A stretch of 64,000 nucleotides of DNA from NCBI GenBank assembly GCA_028289365.1, contig JANQQM010000157.1:1-64000 (forward strand), written 5' to 3'. Below are positions 43,635 through 53,184 of this stretch, in pieces (position 1 is the stretch's first letter; each line of letters begins with the position of its first letter). Under the pieces are notes generated by a model, which saw nothing but the letters and a program-made list of their open reading frames with translations, was not told the DNA's origin and made no database searches. The translations under genes were made by a program, and so were the position numbers. The DNA comes from Salaquimonas sp. GTDB lineage: Bacteria; Pseudomonadota; Alphaproteobacteria; Rhizobiales; Rhizobiaceae.

Positions 43635-46538
43635 TCATCCATTTTCCGGTAATGCCATTTCCAGCAAGCGGGCCGCGTGTACAGGGCTACGATCGGTCGT
43701 GTCGCGGATTTGGTGACGGCAGGAAGTGCCGTCAGCGACAATGATCGTGCCGGCCTGTGAAGCGCGGATTGCCGGTAAAAGATCAAGCTCCGCCATTTTC
43801 AGGGAGATGTCGTGGGTATCCGCCATGTAGCCGAACGCACCGGCCATGCCGCAGCATCCGGAATTGATTGTCTCGACCTGCATATCCGGTATCAGACCAA
43901 GCGCGCTTTCGATTGCGGGCATGACATCCATTGCCTTTTGGTGACAATGACCATGCAACATAACCTTCTCGGCAGGTGGCTTGAGTTCCAATTCAAAGCC
44001 CGGAAGCTCTGCCTGCTCGGCGATGTATTCTTCCAGCATTTTTGCATATTGCGCCAAGATTTCGGTTTGCCTGCCGGGTAAAAGCGCCGGTATCTCATCG
44101 CGCAATGTCAGGAGGCAGCTTGGTTCCAGCCCGATGACCGGCGTACCTGTGGTGACATATGGCAATAGGGCATCGATCAGTCGTGCGACCTCTTTTTTCG
44201 CTTCTTCGACCAAGCCAACCGAAAGAAAGGTTCGTCCGCAACAAAGCGGTCTTTGTCTACTCCGGGACCGGACAACATCCACGTCACGGCCGGCTGCCGT
44301 AAGTACCTTATAAGCCGCGCGCAGGTTCTCCGGTTCGAAGTAGCGATTAAAACAATCGGCAAAAAGGACTGCCTGCGGCTCCCTTTGCCAGTCGATTTCA
44401 TCATTTTTGAATGGTTTTCTGCTCCAAACCGGTAGCTTCCGCTTGGCAGAAAATCCGGTGAGGGATTGTGAAGCCTTAGCCAGGCCCGGAATAGTGTTTC
44501 TCAGATTTGCCAAAGCAGAAAAGCTCGAGGCCCATGGGGCATATCTCGGCAAATTCGCGACAATCTGGTCGTGTCGGGAAATTCCATACCGTTTTGCCCG
44601 GGCGGACATGACCTCGATTTTCATTTTTGCCATGTCGACGCCGGTGGGACATTCGCGCCGGCACCCCTTGCAGGAAACACAGAGTTTCATGGTTTCCGCC
44701 ATGTCTTCGGAAGTCATGGCGTCCGGGCCGAGCTGCCCCGAAATTGCCAGCCGTAGCGTATTTGCCCGGCCACGCGTCACGTGTTTTTCGTCGCGGGTTA
44801 CGCGAAATGACGGGCACATCACGCCGCTTTTCAACTTGCGACATGCGCCGTTGTTGTTGCACATCTCGATTGCACCCTGAAAACCACCACCGGCCCCTGT
44901 CCATTCAGACCAGTCAAATTTGGTTTCCAGATCTTTTGCGCGATAGTCAGGGCTGTAACGGAACAGGTCGCGATCATCCATTTTCGGCGGATCAACGATC
45001 TTGCCCGGATTCATCATTCCGGTGGGGTCGAATAGTTTCTTGACCTCGCCAAAAGCGGCGACCATTTGAGGGCCGAACATAGGTTCATGGAATTCTGATC
45101 GCACCAAACCGTCGCCATGCTCGCCGGAATGCGAGCCCTTATATTTCCTGACAAGCTCGAAACATTCCTCTGCGATAGCCCGCATGGTGAGGACGTCCTT
45201 GTCGAGCTTCAGATTGAGGATCGGGCGCACATGCAGACATCCGACGGAAGCGTGCGCATACCAGGTTCCCCGGGTACCGTGACGTTCGAAAATCTCGGTC
45301 AAACCCGCAGTGTATTCGGCCAGATCCGGCAGATCGACGGCGCAATCTTCAACGAAGGAGACCGGTTTACCCTCCTGTTTCATCGACATCATGATGTTGA
45401 GACCGGATTTGCGCAATTCCGATATCCGGGCTTGAAGGGCAGGGTCGGTAACAGGCTTGACGCCGCCCCATTTTTTGCCGCGACCTGACCATGAGAACCC
45501 GAGGTCACCCATCATTTCTTCCAGCTGTTTCAGCTTGTTTGTATTGCCAGCCGCGTCTACTTCGGCGAATTCCACCAGCAGAAGCGCTTCAGGTTTTCCT
45601 CTCACAAATTCCTTTACCGTATTGCGGAACAATGGAATTTCGCGTGCCAGGCTGATCATTGTCGAATCCACCAATTCGACGCTTTGCGGTCCCAGCGTTA
45701 CAAGATGCTGGGCGGCATCCATGGCCTGGTAGAAGGTCGGGAAATGGCAGATGCCGATGACCGTGTTGATCACTACCGGCCAGAGCTTCAATTCGATAGC
45801 TGTTGAATAGGCGAGAGTACCCTCCGAGCCGACCAGAAGTTCGGCCAGATTATTTGGCGTGTTGCCTGGTACGAGTGCATCAATGTTGTAGCCACCGACG
45901 CGGCGGAGCAATTTAGGAAATCGCGCATCGATTTCCTTGGCTTCCCGTGTTCCGAGCGCAAGCAGTTTACGAATCAGCGTATCGCCACGTCCGATTTTCT
46001 CGGAATCGATTTCAGCGAACTTCACCTTGTTGCCATTGGCAAGCAGCGCTTCAACAGAAATCACGTTGTCCCGCATCAAGCCGTAGCGAAGGGATTTACC
46101 GCCGCAGGAATTATTGCCGGCCATGCCGCCAATGGTTGCCCTTGATGCGGTCGATACATCCACCGGGAACCATAATCCATGGGGCTTTAGCGCGCGGTTG
46201 AGTTCGTCCAAGACAATGCCGGGACGGACAACACATCGGCGGTTTTCAACGTCCAGTTCAAGGATATCGTCGAGATAGCGGGTGTTATCGAGGACGATTG
46301 CCTCATTGACCGTTTGTCCGCTTTGCGACGTCCCCCCACCTCGCGGGAGGATCGGTACGGATTGTTCCCTGGCCAGATCAATCACCGCGCTTATGTCGTC
46401 ATCCGATTTTGGTGAAACTACGCCCAGAGGCATCATCTGATAAAGCGAGGCGTCGGTGGCATAGCGCCCCCTGGTGAAAGCATCAAACTCAACGTCACCT
46501 TCAATCCGGTCTGCAAGTTTTTCTGCCATTTCCTGCAT
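43635..46538 (-). CDS. FAD-linked oxidase fused to Fe-S/CCG oxidoreductase domain (D-2-hydroxyacid dehydrogenase type)
   Basis: A 967-residue protein of the YdiJ/D-lactate dehydrogenase-like group. It has an FAD_binding_4 domain with ILPRGGGTSQSGQTVNEAIV (about residues 66-85) and GGMAGNNSCGGKSLRYG, and an FAD-oxidase C domain. Fe-S ligands follow in MCNNNGACRKLKSGVMCPSF and CVSCKGCRRECPTGVDMAKM (about 625-645), then two CCG domains (CCGRTF; SGCCGMAGAFGY). It oxidises a D-2-hydroxy acid (D-lactate, D-2-hydroxyglutarate or glycolate) with the Fe-S part delivering electrons onward. I use ATG 46538; longer starts to 46625 read less like protein. GntR follows directly. Confidence 0.88.
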   Translation of the reverse strand: MQEMAEKLADRIEGDVEFDAFTRGRYATDASLYQMMPLGVVSPKSDDDISAVIDLAREQSVPILPRGGGTSQSGQTVNEAIVLDNTRYLDDILELDVENRRCVVRPGIVLDELNRALKPHGLWFPVDVSTASRATIGGMAGNNSCGGKSLRYGLMRDNVISVEALLANGNKVKFAEIDSEKIGRGDTLIRKLLALGTREAKEIDARFPKLLRRVGGYNIDALVPGNTPNNLAELLVGSEGTLAYSTAIELKLWPVVINTVIGICHFPTFYQAMDAAQHLVTLGPQSVELVDSTMISLAREIPLFRNTVKEFVRGKPEALLLVEFAEVDAAGNTNKLKQLEEMMGDLGFSWSGRGKKWGGVKPVTDPALQARISELRKSGLNIMMSMKQEGKPVSFVEDCAVDLPDLAEYTAGLTEIFERHGTRGTWYAHASVGCLHVRPILNLKLDKDVLTMRAIAEECFELVRKYKGSHSGEHGDGLVRSEFHEPMFGPQMVAAFGEVKKLFDPTGMMNPGKIVDPPKMDDRDLFRYSPDYRAKDLETKFDWSEWTGAGGGFQGAIEMCNNNGACRKLKSGVMCPSFRVTRDEKHVTRGRANTLRLAISGQLGPDAMTSEDMAETMKLCVSCKGCRRECPTGVDMAKMKIEVMSARAKRYGISRHDQIVANLPRYAPWASSFSALANLRNTIPGLAKASQSLTGFSAKRKLPVWSRKPFKNDEIDWQREPQAVLFADCFNRYFEPENLRAAYKVLTAAGRDVDVVRSRSRQRPLCCGRTFLSVGLVEEAKKEVARLIDALLPYVTTGTPVIGLEPSCLLTLRDEIPALLPGRQTEILAQYAKMLEEYIAEQAELPGFELELKPPAEKVMLHGHCHQKAMDVMPAIESALGLIPDMQVETINSGCCGMAGAFGYMADTHDISLKMAELDLLPAIRASQAGTIIVADGTSCRHQIRDTTDRSPVHAARLLEMALPENG

Positions 46539-46619
46539 GGTCTTTTCCAGCACAGAGTTCGGTGGTGTCAAAAGATTCGCGGTTGACTTAATTATGAATT
46601 CAAAATTACATTTGCTCAA

Positions 46620-46635
46620 TGGCAAAGTTTTGCCA
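46620..46635. promoter_or_regulatory. 16-bp palindrome, candidate GntR operator
   Basis: TGGCAAA-GT-TTTGCCA has perfect 7-bp arms around two bases. It lies in the 150-bp space between the FAD/Fe-S oxidase (start 46538, minus) and the aminotransferase (start 46689, plus), 53 bp from the latter. It is the only strong palindrome I see there. Binding by the co-transcribed GntR protein is inference. Confidence 0.6.
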
Positions 46636-46688
46636 GTCTCAAATGTGTTGCGTCATCAGAATTTCAGGCAAATTTCAGGACAGCGGTC

Positions 46689-47855
46689 ATGCGAAAAGCC
46701 GGTCGACATTTTCTGCAGATTCCCGGCCCCAGTGCGGTGCCTGACCGAATATTGCGTGCGATCTCGAGCCAGACAATTGATCACCGCGGACCGGATTTCG
46801 CCAAGGTCGGTATGCGGGCGCTTGATGGCCTGAAAACGATCTTCAAGACCCGCGAGCATGTAATCATCTATCCGTCTTCGGGTACGGGTGCTTGGGAAGC
46901 GGCGCTCGTCAATGTGCTTTCGCCCGGTGACCGGATCCTGATGTTTGAAACCGGTCACTTTGCGTCGATGTGGAAGAAAATGGCCGACAAGCTCGGTGTG
47001 AAACCGGAATTCATTGAGGGTGATTGGCGCGGTGGCGCAGATCCCGACCAGATCGAGGCCTATCTTGCCGAGGATAGCTCGCATGAAATCAGGGCGGTTT
47101 GCATTGTGCACAATGAGACTTCGACCGGGTCCGTTTCACCAGTAGCAGCGGTGCGCAAAGCGATTGATAATGCCGGGCATCCGGCACTGCTGATTGTCGA
47201 TACGATTTCTGGTCTTGCTTCCCTCGAATATGAGCATGATGAATGGGGTGTGGATGTCACTATTTCAGGCGCCCAGAAGGGTCTGATGCTGCCGCCCGGA
47301 CTTTCGTTCAATGCGGTCAGCGAGAAGGCGATGTCTGCGAATAAATCGGCCAGATTACAGCGATCCTACTGGGATTGGGCTGATATGGTTGGCCCCAATG
47401 AAAAGGGCTATTTTCCATATACTCCAGCTACCAACCTGGTCTATGGGCTGAATGAGGCCATCGACATGCTGCATGAGGAGGGCCTGGAGAACGTATTTGC
47501 CCGTCATGCCAGGCACGGTGCTGCCACACGAGCTGCCGTCAAGGCATGGGGACTGGAGGTGCTTTGCTCGAAACAAGGTCAGGAGAGTGGGGTGCTGACG
47601 GCAGTCTTGATGCCCGAGGGGCACAGTGCCGACGGTTTCCGGGCTACGGCCCTGCAGCATTATGACATTTCTCTTGGAAACGGCTTGTCGAAGGTTGCCG
47701 ACAAGGTCTTTCGCATCGGACATTTGGGCGATTTTAATGATCTGATGCTGGCAGGCACGCTTGCCGGTGTGGAAATGGGACTGGAAAAGGCTGGCGTTCC
47801 CTATAAGAGTGGTGGCGTCGGGGTCGCATTGGAGCACCTCAAGCAGGCAGATTGA
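46689..47855 (+). CDS. Class V aminotransferase of the alanine/serine/aspartate-glyoxylate type
   Basis: A 388-residue PLP enzyme. Features are PGPSAVPDRILRAISSQTID (about residues 12-31), PSSGTGAWEAAL, the Asp in LLIVDTISGLASLE and the PLP Lys in SGAQKGLMLPPG (about 194-205), then PATNLVYGLNEAIDML. It transaminates glyoxylate (or pyruvate) with serine, alanine or aspartate. A HXD-type glyoxylate supply could come from the divergent 2-hydroxyacid oxidase. The start ATG lies 53 bp after the palindrome. An enoyl-CoA hydratase gene follows 22 bp later. Confidence 0.88.
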   Translation: MRKAGRHFLQIPGPSAVPDRILRAISSQTIDHRGPDFAKVGMRALDGLKTIFKTREHVIIYPSSGTGAWEAALVNVLSPGDRILMFETGHFASMWKKMADKLGVKPEFIEGDWRGGADPDQIEAYLAEDSSHEIRAVCIVHNETSTGSVSPVAAVRKAIDNAGHPALLIVDTISGLASLEYEHDEWGVDVTISGAQKGLMLPPGLSFNAVSEKAMSANKSARLQRSYWDWADMVGPNEKGYFPYTPATNLVYGLNEAIDMLHEEGLENVFARHARHGAATRAAVKAWGLEVLCSKQGQESGVLTAVLMPEGHSADGFRATALQHYDISLGNGLSKVADKVFRIGHLGDFNDLMLAGTLAGVEMGLEKAGVPYKSGGVGVALEHLKQAD

Positions 47856-47877
47856 ATTTGCGCCGAAAGTGATATCG

Positions 47878-48663
47878 ATGACCTCGGAGTCCAGACAACT
47901 CATTCATGAAATAAAAGACAATGTTCTTTGGATTGGTTTTAACCGGCCAGATGCAAGGAATGCCCTGACCTTTGACATGTATGACGGGCTGGCATCGCTA
48001 TGTTCCGGAGTTTCCATCGAGGATGAGATCAAGTCGGTGGTGATCTATGGCGCCGGCGGAAAGGCTTTTGCCGCCGGAACAGAAATAGCGCAGTTTCGAT
48101 CCTTCAAGACCGAACAGGATGCGCTTGATTATGAAGCGGAAATCGTCCGTGTCCTCGATGCTGTCGAGCAGTGTCCGGTGCCTACCATCGCTGCCATATG
48201 CGGTGCCTGTACCGGCGGCGGTGCTGCCATCGCGGCTGCCTGTGACATTCGGATTGCGACGACAAGTCTGAAATATGGATTTCCGATTGCGCGAACATTG
48301 GGAAATTGCCTGTCGGCTGCCAATCTCGCACTGTTGACCGAGCTGATGGGAGCGGGAAGGGTGCGCGAACTGCTTTTGACCGCACGCCTGATCGGTGCGG
48401 ACGAGGCCAAATCGATCGGGCTGATCAGCGAGATCTTCAGCGATGAAGATGGGTTGATGAAGGGTGCTGCCGAATTGGCAGAACAATTGTCCAGCATGGC
48501 GCCGTTGACGATTTTCGCGACCAAGGAAGCCATGCGTCGTAACAGGATTGCTCGTCAGGTAGAGGACTCAGACCTGATTACCAGGTGTTATTTGAGCGAT
48601 GATTTTCGAAACGGAATGGAGGCCTTCCTGTCCAAGAAGAAGCCGGATTGGACCGGGAATTGA
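47878..48663 (+). CDS. Enoyl-CoA hydratase/isomerase family protein
   Basis: A 261-residue crotonase. The oxyanion segments are AGGKAFAAGTEIAQFRSF (about residues 59-76) and AAICGACTGGGAAIAAACDI (about 103-122). The typical second catalytic Glu region is altered (PIARTLGNCLSAANLA), so the exact reaction is uncertain. A long upstream open frame exists, but the ATG at 47878 is 22 bases after the aminotransferase stop and begins MTSESRQ, more like the family. Probably in one operon with the aminotransferase. A terminator hairpin follows. Confidence 0.85.
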   Translation: MTSESRQLIHEIKDNVLWIGFNRPDARNALTFDMYDGLASLCSGVSIEDEIKSVVIYGAGGKAFAAGTEIAQFRSFKTEQDALDYEAEIVRVLDAVEQCPVPTIAAICGACTGGGAAIAAACDIRIATTSLKYGFPIARTLGNCLSAANLALLTELMGAGRVRELLLTARLIGADEAKSIGLISEIFSDEDGLMKGAAELAEQLSSMAPLTIFATKEAMRRNRIARQVEDSDLITRCYLSDDFRNGMEAFLSKKKPDWTGN

Positions 48664-48695
48664 CGGTCTTAGTGTAACTTGAGTCTCCATTGAAG

Positions 48696-48722
48696 CACCC
48701 GGGCACATTTGATACCCGGGTG
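48696..48722. terminator. Strong bidirectional terminator hairpin
   Basis: CACCCGGG (48696-48703) and CCCGGGTG (48715-48722) form a perfect 8-bp stem with an 11-base loop, followed on the plus strand by ATGCATTTTC. It sits between the converging crotonase (stop 48663) and YciI-like (stop 48757) genes. Stem strength and position make it a good terminator for both. Confidence 0.65.
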
Positions 48723-48756
48723 ATGCATTTTCAGGAAAATTAAGTCGGTCAATTGC

Positions 48757-49068
48757 CTACATAGCAATGACTTCAGCGACTTCGACGGACCCGCCGTCGG
48801 TAAGGATTGGGCAGCCGCCTGCAAGTTTGTTGGCTGCCGCCTTGTCATCTGCCTCAACAATCGTGAAGCCGGATACCGGGTTGGCACCACCATCTTCGGC
48901 AACGCCCGAGGAAGTTACAGTAGAAGACATGCCGACCGGGCCTCCGCCATCAAGCAGTTTGTCACCCATTCCGCCATACCAGGCGTTCCATGCCGCCATC
49001 ACTTTTTCCATCTCGGCCGGATCCTTTGGCGCGGTTCCACCATGGTATACATATATGAATTTCGGCAT
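48757..49068 (-). CDS. YciI-like (DGPF domain) protein
   Basis: A 103-residue protein with MPKFIYVYHGG at the start, then YGGMGDKLLDGGGPVGMS and GFTIVEADDKAAANKLAGGC, typical of the YciI/DGPF fold. The start at ATG 49068 is preceded by GGAGGAAAATATC; an upstream ATG at 49083 lies inside that ribosome site. These proteins often accompany AHSA1 and ArsR genes. Function is not known; a role in sensing or small-molecule modification is guesswork. It is the last gene of the ArsR-AHSA1-YciI cassette. Confidence 0.83.
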   Translation of the reverse strand: MPKFIYVYHGGTAPKDPAEMEKVMAAWNAWYGGMGDKLLDGGGPVGMSSTVTSSGVAEDGGANPVSGFTIVEADDKAAANKLAGGCPILTDGGSVEVAEVIAM

Positions 49069-49094
49069 GATATTTTCCTCCATTGTAATCGGAT

Positions 49095-49523
49095 TTAATT
49101 GAGCAGGCGCTCCAGTTTACTCAAGGATGATGTCCATCCTTCTTCGTGATTTGCGGCACTTTCTTCCGGCAGATCGACATGGTTCAGGACCATCGTCGTG
49201 CCGCCACCAATAGCCGGAACAAGCTTGATCGTAACGTGGCTTTCGACGCCTCGGACGTCGTTCTCGTCGTGCCAGGCCCATGTGAACCCGACCGACTTGG
49301 GCGGATCGACATGGGTGACGTGGCCAGAGACCTTGAAGCGGCGGCCATCCTGATTTTGCATTACCGACAGCCAGGGGCCTTTCTTGTCAAATGCCAGTTC
49401 ATATTCTGGCAATGTCACTCCTTCGGGCCCCCACCATTTCAGCAGGTGTTCAGTTTTTGAAACGTAGTCGAAAACCTTCTCGGGAGCGGCATCAAAGGTG
49501 CGTTCGATCGTCAGGCTTGGCAA
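49095..49523 (-). CDS. SRPBCC/AHSA1 domain protein
   Basis: A 142-residue protein of the START-like AHSA1 fold: MPSLTIERTFDAAPEKVFDY (about residues 1-20), LKWWGPEGVTLP, then GFTWAWHDENDVRGVESHVT and the terminal helix EEGWTSSLSKLERLLN. The fold binds a hydrophobic ligand in a cavity. It lies four bases after the ArsR gene and 26 bp before YciI on the same strand. The set is a recurrent small cassette of unclear purpose. Confidence 0.87.
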   Translation of the reverse strand: MPSLTIERTFDAAPEKVFDYVSKTEHLLKWWGPEGVTLPEYELAFDKKGPWLSVMQNQDGRRFKVSGHVTHVDPPKSVGFTWAWHDENDVRGVESHVTIKLVPAIGGGTTMVLNHVDLPEESAANHEEGWTSSLSKLERLLN

Positions 49524-49527
49524 TGGA

Positions 49528-49845
49528 TTAATCCTCTTTCTTCAGGGCTATGGCGAGCCGGTCCAGGCTGCCTTTCCAGAATTCTTCGTGAGACATGGTC
49601 CAGTCCGTAATCGCTTTCACAGATTCGGGTTCGACCGCATAAATCCTGCGCTGCTTGTCGATCCGCTGGGTCACGACGCCTGCTTCCCGCAATACCTTGA
49701 GGTGGCGGGAAATGGCGGGTGCGGAAATCTTGGCGACGCCCTGCAAATCACCGGCAGAGAGCTCGCCGGAATTCATGAGACGTTCGACAATTGCGAAACG
49801 GGTGGAATCGCCCAAAGCAGCAAAGGTTGATACTAGATCAGTCAT
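49528..49845 (-). CDS. ArsR-family transcriptional regulator
   Basis: A 105-residue winged-helix protein starting at ATG 49845 (MTDLVSTFAALGDSTRFAIV). The helix-turn-helix LQGVAKISAPAISRHLKVLR (about residues 34-53) and wing VVTQRIDKQRRIYAVEP are clear. There is no CVC or other metal-binding cysteine motif, so it probably is not a metal sensor. It opens the AHSA1-YciI cassette. A 28-bp near-perfect palindrome ten bases upstream of its start codon is the likely autoregulatory operator. Confidence 0.9.
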   Translation of the reverse strand: MTDLVSTFAALGDSTRFAIVERLMNSGELSAGDLQGVAKISAPAISRHLKVLREAGVVTQRIDKQRRIYAVEPESVKAITDWTMSHEEFWKGSLDRLAIALKKED

Positions 49846-49854
49846 GATTTTCTT

Positions 49855-49882
49855 TCTATTTTTGTTAATTAACATAAATAGA
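49855..49882. promoter_or_regulatory. 28-bp near-perfect palindrome, candidate ArsR operator
   Basis: The arms 49855-49868 and 49869-49882 match over 14 bp with one mismatch; the centre is TTAATTAA. The site is very AT-rich and sits 10 bases before the ArsR start codon, where it would overlap the transcript start or -10 region. ArsR-family proteins bind such imperfect inverted repeats, so autoregulation is likely. Confidence 0.75.
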
Positions 49883-50084
49883 AAATAATCGATGTCAAGC
49901 GATGAGGCGATCACTCTAGCCGGCCATTCTGCCGGGAAAGGTAAAATTTGGCCGATTTCGCGCCTACAATTCAACAATTTCAGTAGATTGAGGAATTTCG
50001 TCGGGCCAGCCATATTGCTCAATGCCATCCGGTCGGGCTATGAGATATCAAATGTGATATTGCGCCGCAGAATTGGAGAATGAT

Positions 50085-51656
50085 TTGAAAATTGGTTCAC
50101 CAAAAGAGATCGCAAAGGACGAAGCGCGGGTTGCGATGACCCCGGAAAGCGCCGCTCAATTGCAAAAGCTCGGTTATGAATGTCTCCTTCAATCAGGTGC
50201 AGGAGAAGCGGCCGGATTTTCAGATGATGCCTATGAAAAGGCAGGCGTGGAGATCGTCAAGACTGCAGCGACGCTGTGGAAGAATGCCGACATTATTGCC
50301 AAGGTGAGACCGCCGGAACCGGCAGAAGCCAAGCGGCTAAAGAAGGACAAGACACTAATCTCCTTCTTCTACCCGGCACAAAATGAGGAACTGCTGGAAC
50401 TCTGTAAAGAGCAGGATGCGAACGTCATCGCGATGGATATGGTGCCCCGGATCAGTAGGGCACAAAAGATGGATGCGCTTTCCTCCATGGCAAATATTGC
50501 CGGCTATCGCGCAGTAATAGAAGCGGGAAACAACTTTGGCCGTTTCTTTACCGGGCAGGTGACGGCCGCGGGAAAGGTGCCGCCAGCCAAAGTTCTGGTG
50601 GTTGGCGCAGGCGTTGCGGGTCTTGCGGCGATCGGTACAGCCACGTCGCTGGGTGCAATCACCTATGCCTTTGACGTGCGGCCGGAAGTTGCTGAACAGA
50701 TTGAGTCCATGGGTGCGGAATTTGTCTTCCTCGAATTCGAGGAAGCCCAGGACGGTGCGGCAACGGGAGGCTATGCGGCGCCATCAAGTCCGGAATTTCG
50801 TGAGAAGCAGCTGGCGAAGTTTCGCGAGCTCGCACCGGACATCGATATCGTTATCACCACGGCGTTGATTCCGGGCCGCGATGCACCGGTCCTTTGGACC
50901 AAGGACATGGTCGAAAAGATGAAGCCAGGTTCGGTGATCGTCGATCTTGCGGCCGAGCGTGGCGGAAACTGCGAGTTGACTGTCACGGATGAAAAAATCG
51001 TGACGGATAATCGCGTTACGATTGTCGGTTACACCGATTTCCCAAGTCGGATGGCAGCGCAATCCTCGACGTTGTATGCCACCAATGTCCGGCACATGAT
51101 GGCCGATCTGACACCGGAAAAAGATGGCAAGGTCGTCCATGACATGGAGGATGACGTCATTCGCGGTGCCACGGTGACCTTTGAAGGGGCGATTACCTAT
51201 CCGCCGCCGCCTCCGAAAATACAGGCAATTGCCACGCAACCCAAGAAAGAAGTGCCCAAGGAACTTACGCCCGAGGAAAGGGCGGTCGAAGAAAAAGCCG
51301 CGTTCCGAAAGCAAACCATCACGCATGTGAGTCTGCTGGGGATTGGCGCCTTGCTGGTCCTCGCCGTGGGACTCGTGGCCCCGGCAAGTTTCATGCAGCA
51401 TTTCATCGTCTTTGTATTGTCCGTGTTTGTCGGGTTCCAGGTGATCTGGAATGTGTCTCACAGCCTGCACACGCCGCTCATGGCGGTAACGAATGCGATC
51501 TCGTCGATCATCATTCTGGGCGCACTCATCCAGATCGGCTCGTCGTCGATCATCATTACGGCCCTGTCGGTGCTCGCGATCTTCATGGCAGCGATCAATA
51601 TCTTCGGTGGCTTTCTTGTGACACGGCGAATGCTCGCCATGTTCCAGAAATCGTAA
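50085..51656 (+). CDS. pntA: NAD(P)+ transhydrogenase subunit alpha (TTG start)
   Basis: A 523-residue PntA of the two-subunit E. coli type. The NAD-binding domain I has [40 protein letters not shown] and [20 protein letters not shown] (about residues 168-187). A linker ([20 protein letters not shown]) and four C-terminal helices (about 415-520) follow. I use TTG 50085, four bases after GGAGAA, because it matches the family start; a further in-frame TTG lies at 50073. With PntB it drives hydride transfer from NADH to NADP using the proton gradient. pntB starts 12 bp later. Confidence 0.94.
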   Translation: MKIGSPKEIAKDEARVAMTPESAAQLQKLGYECLLQSGAGEAAGFSDDAYEKAGVEIVKTAATLWKNADIIAKVRPPEPAEAKRLKKDKTLISFFYPAQNEELLELCKEQDANVIAMDMVPRISRAQKMDALSSMANIAGYRAVIEAGNNFGRFFTGQVTAAGKVPPAKVLVVGAGVAGLAAIGTATSLGAITYAFDVRPEVAEQIESMGAEFVFLEFEEAQDGAATGGYAAPSSPEFREKQLAKFRELAPDIDIVITTALIPGRDAPVLWTKDMVEKMKPGSVIVDLAAERGGNCELTVTDEKIVTDNRVTIVGYTDFPSRMAAQSSTLYATNVRHMMADLTPEKDGKVVHDMEDDVIRGATVTFEGAITYPPPPPKIQAIATQPKKEVPKELTPEERAVEEKAAFRKQTITHVSLLGIGALLVLAVGLVAPASFMQHFIVFVLSVFVGFQVIWNVSHSLHTPLMAVTNAISSIIILGALIQIGSSSIIITALSVLAIFMAAINIFGGFLVTRRMLAMFQKS

Positions 51657-51668
51657 GGGGGCAGGGTT

Positions 51669-53165
51669 ATGGATTTTGGCTTTACGACAGCGGCCTATGT
51701 GGTTGCGGCTGTTCTTTTCATCTTTAGCCTTGGCGGTTTGTCCGGACAGGAGAGCGCAAAGCGGGCGGTCTGGTACGGGATCGTCGGCATGTTTATTGCT
51801 GTTGTGGCCACGATGCTTGGGCCAGGTCAAGGCATGTGGGCCTTGTCGATTGTCCTGATCGCAGGCGGAGCCGTGGTTGGCTACCAACTGGCCACACGGG
51901 TTCAAATGACACAGATGCCCGAGCTCGTGGCGATCATGCACAGTCTTGTCGGCCTTGCCGCGGTATTTGTTGGCTTCAACGCCGACATCATGATCAATAC
52001 CATCGCCGGCATCTATGCCGATGCCGGCCAGGTGATGGGCGCAGTCGGACCTGACGGTTACACGGCCATCGGCTTGCCCAAGGAAATCAGCGACGGACTT
52101 TCGTCTTTTGGTCAGCTCATCGCCAAGAAATCGAGCGTCGAGATTACCATCCTCCGGGTCGAACTGGTGCTTGGTATCTGGATCGGGGCAGTGACGTTCA
52201 CGGGGTCCGTCATTGCCTATGGCAAGCTGGCGGGGCGCGTGGATTCCGCGGCCACGCAGTTGCCCGGAGGGCACCTCTTGAATGCGGTCGCTGCGGTGCT
52301 GTCGGTTGTGTTCGTGTTCATGTATCTCGGCGGTTCGGGCAGCTGGACGCTTGTGATCCTCACGCTGCTGGCGCTCTTCATTGGCTATCACCTGATCATG
52401 GGGATTGGCGGCGCGGATATGCCAGTCGTGGTGTCGATGCTGAACAGCTACTCGGGCTGGGCGGCTGCCGCGATTGGATTTTCACTGGGCAATGACCTCC
52501 TGATCCTGGTCGGTGCACTTGTCGGCTCTTCCGGTGCGATCCTGTCATATATCATGTGCAAGGCCATGAACCGGTCCTTCATCAGTGTGATCCTGGGTGG
52601 CTTCGGTGGAGCCGCGGGCGAGCAGATGGCAGTTGATGGCGAGCAGGTTGCCATTGATGCTGCCGGCGTGGCCGCCACGTTGAACGATGCGGACAGTGTT
52701 GTCATCGTGCCGGGATATGGCATGGCGGTTGCCCAGGCACAGCAGGCGGTCAGTGAACTGACCACCAAACTACGCGAGCAAGGGAAAAAGGTCCGGTTCG
52801 CCATTCATCCGGTTGCAGGACGCCTACCGGGCCACATGAATGTTCTGCTTGCGGAAGCAAAGGTTCCCTATGATATCGTGCTGGAAATGGACGAGATCAA
52901 TGAGGATTTCCCCGAAACAGATGTCGCGATCATCATCGGGTCGAATGATATCGTCAATCCGGCCGCCCAGGACGATCCCAATTCACCGATTGCCGGTATG
53001 CCGGTGTTGGAAGTCTGGAAGGCGAAGCAAGTTTTCGTTTCCAAGCGCGGGCAGGGGACAGGATATTCCGGCATCGAAAATCCGCTGTTCTACAAAGAAA
53101 ACACCAGGATGTTCTTTGGCGATGCCAAGGCGTCGATGAGTCAGTTGATTCCGCTAGTGGAGTGA
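51669..53165 (+). CDS. pntB: NAD(P)+ transhydrogenase subunit beta
   Basis: A 498-residue PntB with about nine helices in the N-terminal 290 residues and the NADP-binding domain III at the end: [17 protein letters not shown] (about residues 345-361), [33 protein letters not shown] and [19 protein letters not shown]. It is slightly longer than E. coli PntB (462) because of an insert near residues 110-150. It forms the proton channel and NADP site of the transhydrogenase with PntA, and supplies NADPH. Confidence 0.95.
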   Translation: MDFGFTTAAYVVAAVLFIFSLGGLSGQESAKRAVWYGIVGMFIAVVATMLGPGQGMWALSIVLIAGGAVVGYQLATRVQMTQMPELVAIMHSLVGLAAVFVGFNADIMINTIAGIYADAGQVMGAVGPDGYTAIGLPKEISDGLSSFGQLIAKKSSVEITILRVELVLGIWIGAVTFTGSVIAYGKLAGRVDSAATQLPGGHLLNAVAAVLSVVFVFMYLGGSGSWTLVILTLLALFIGYHLIMGIGGADMPVVVSMLNSYSGWAAAAIGFSLGNDLLILVGALVGSSGAILSYIMCKAMNRSFISVILGGFGGAAGEQMAVDGEQVAIDAAGVAATLNDADSVVIVPGYGMAVAQAQQAVSELTTKLREQGKKVRFAIHPVAGRLPGHMNVLLAEAKVPYDIVLEMDEINEDFPETDVAIIIGSNDIVNPAAQDDPNSPIAGMPVLEVWKAKQVFVSKRGQGTGYSGIENPLFYKENTRMFFGDAKASMSQLIPLVE

Positions 53166-53184
53166 TCTGACAGCGTTTTTCCAA

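Noticed and set aside
46689-48663. A beta-hydroxyaspartate cycle cluster because of the glyoxylate-type aminotransferase
   Set aside because: No hydroxyaspartate aldolase, dehydratase or iminosuccinate reductase gene is nearby; the neighbour is a crotonase.
50784-52391. A 535-codon minus-strand open frame opposite pntA and pntB
   Set aside because: It is antisense to two strongly conserved genes. Its protein is rich in His/Arg/Asp with no recognisable domain, the usual result of reading codon-biased GC-rich genes backwards.
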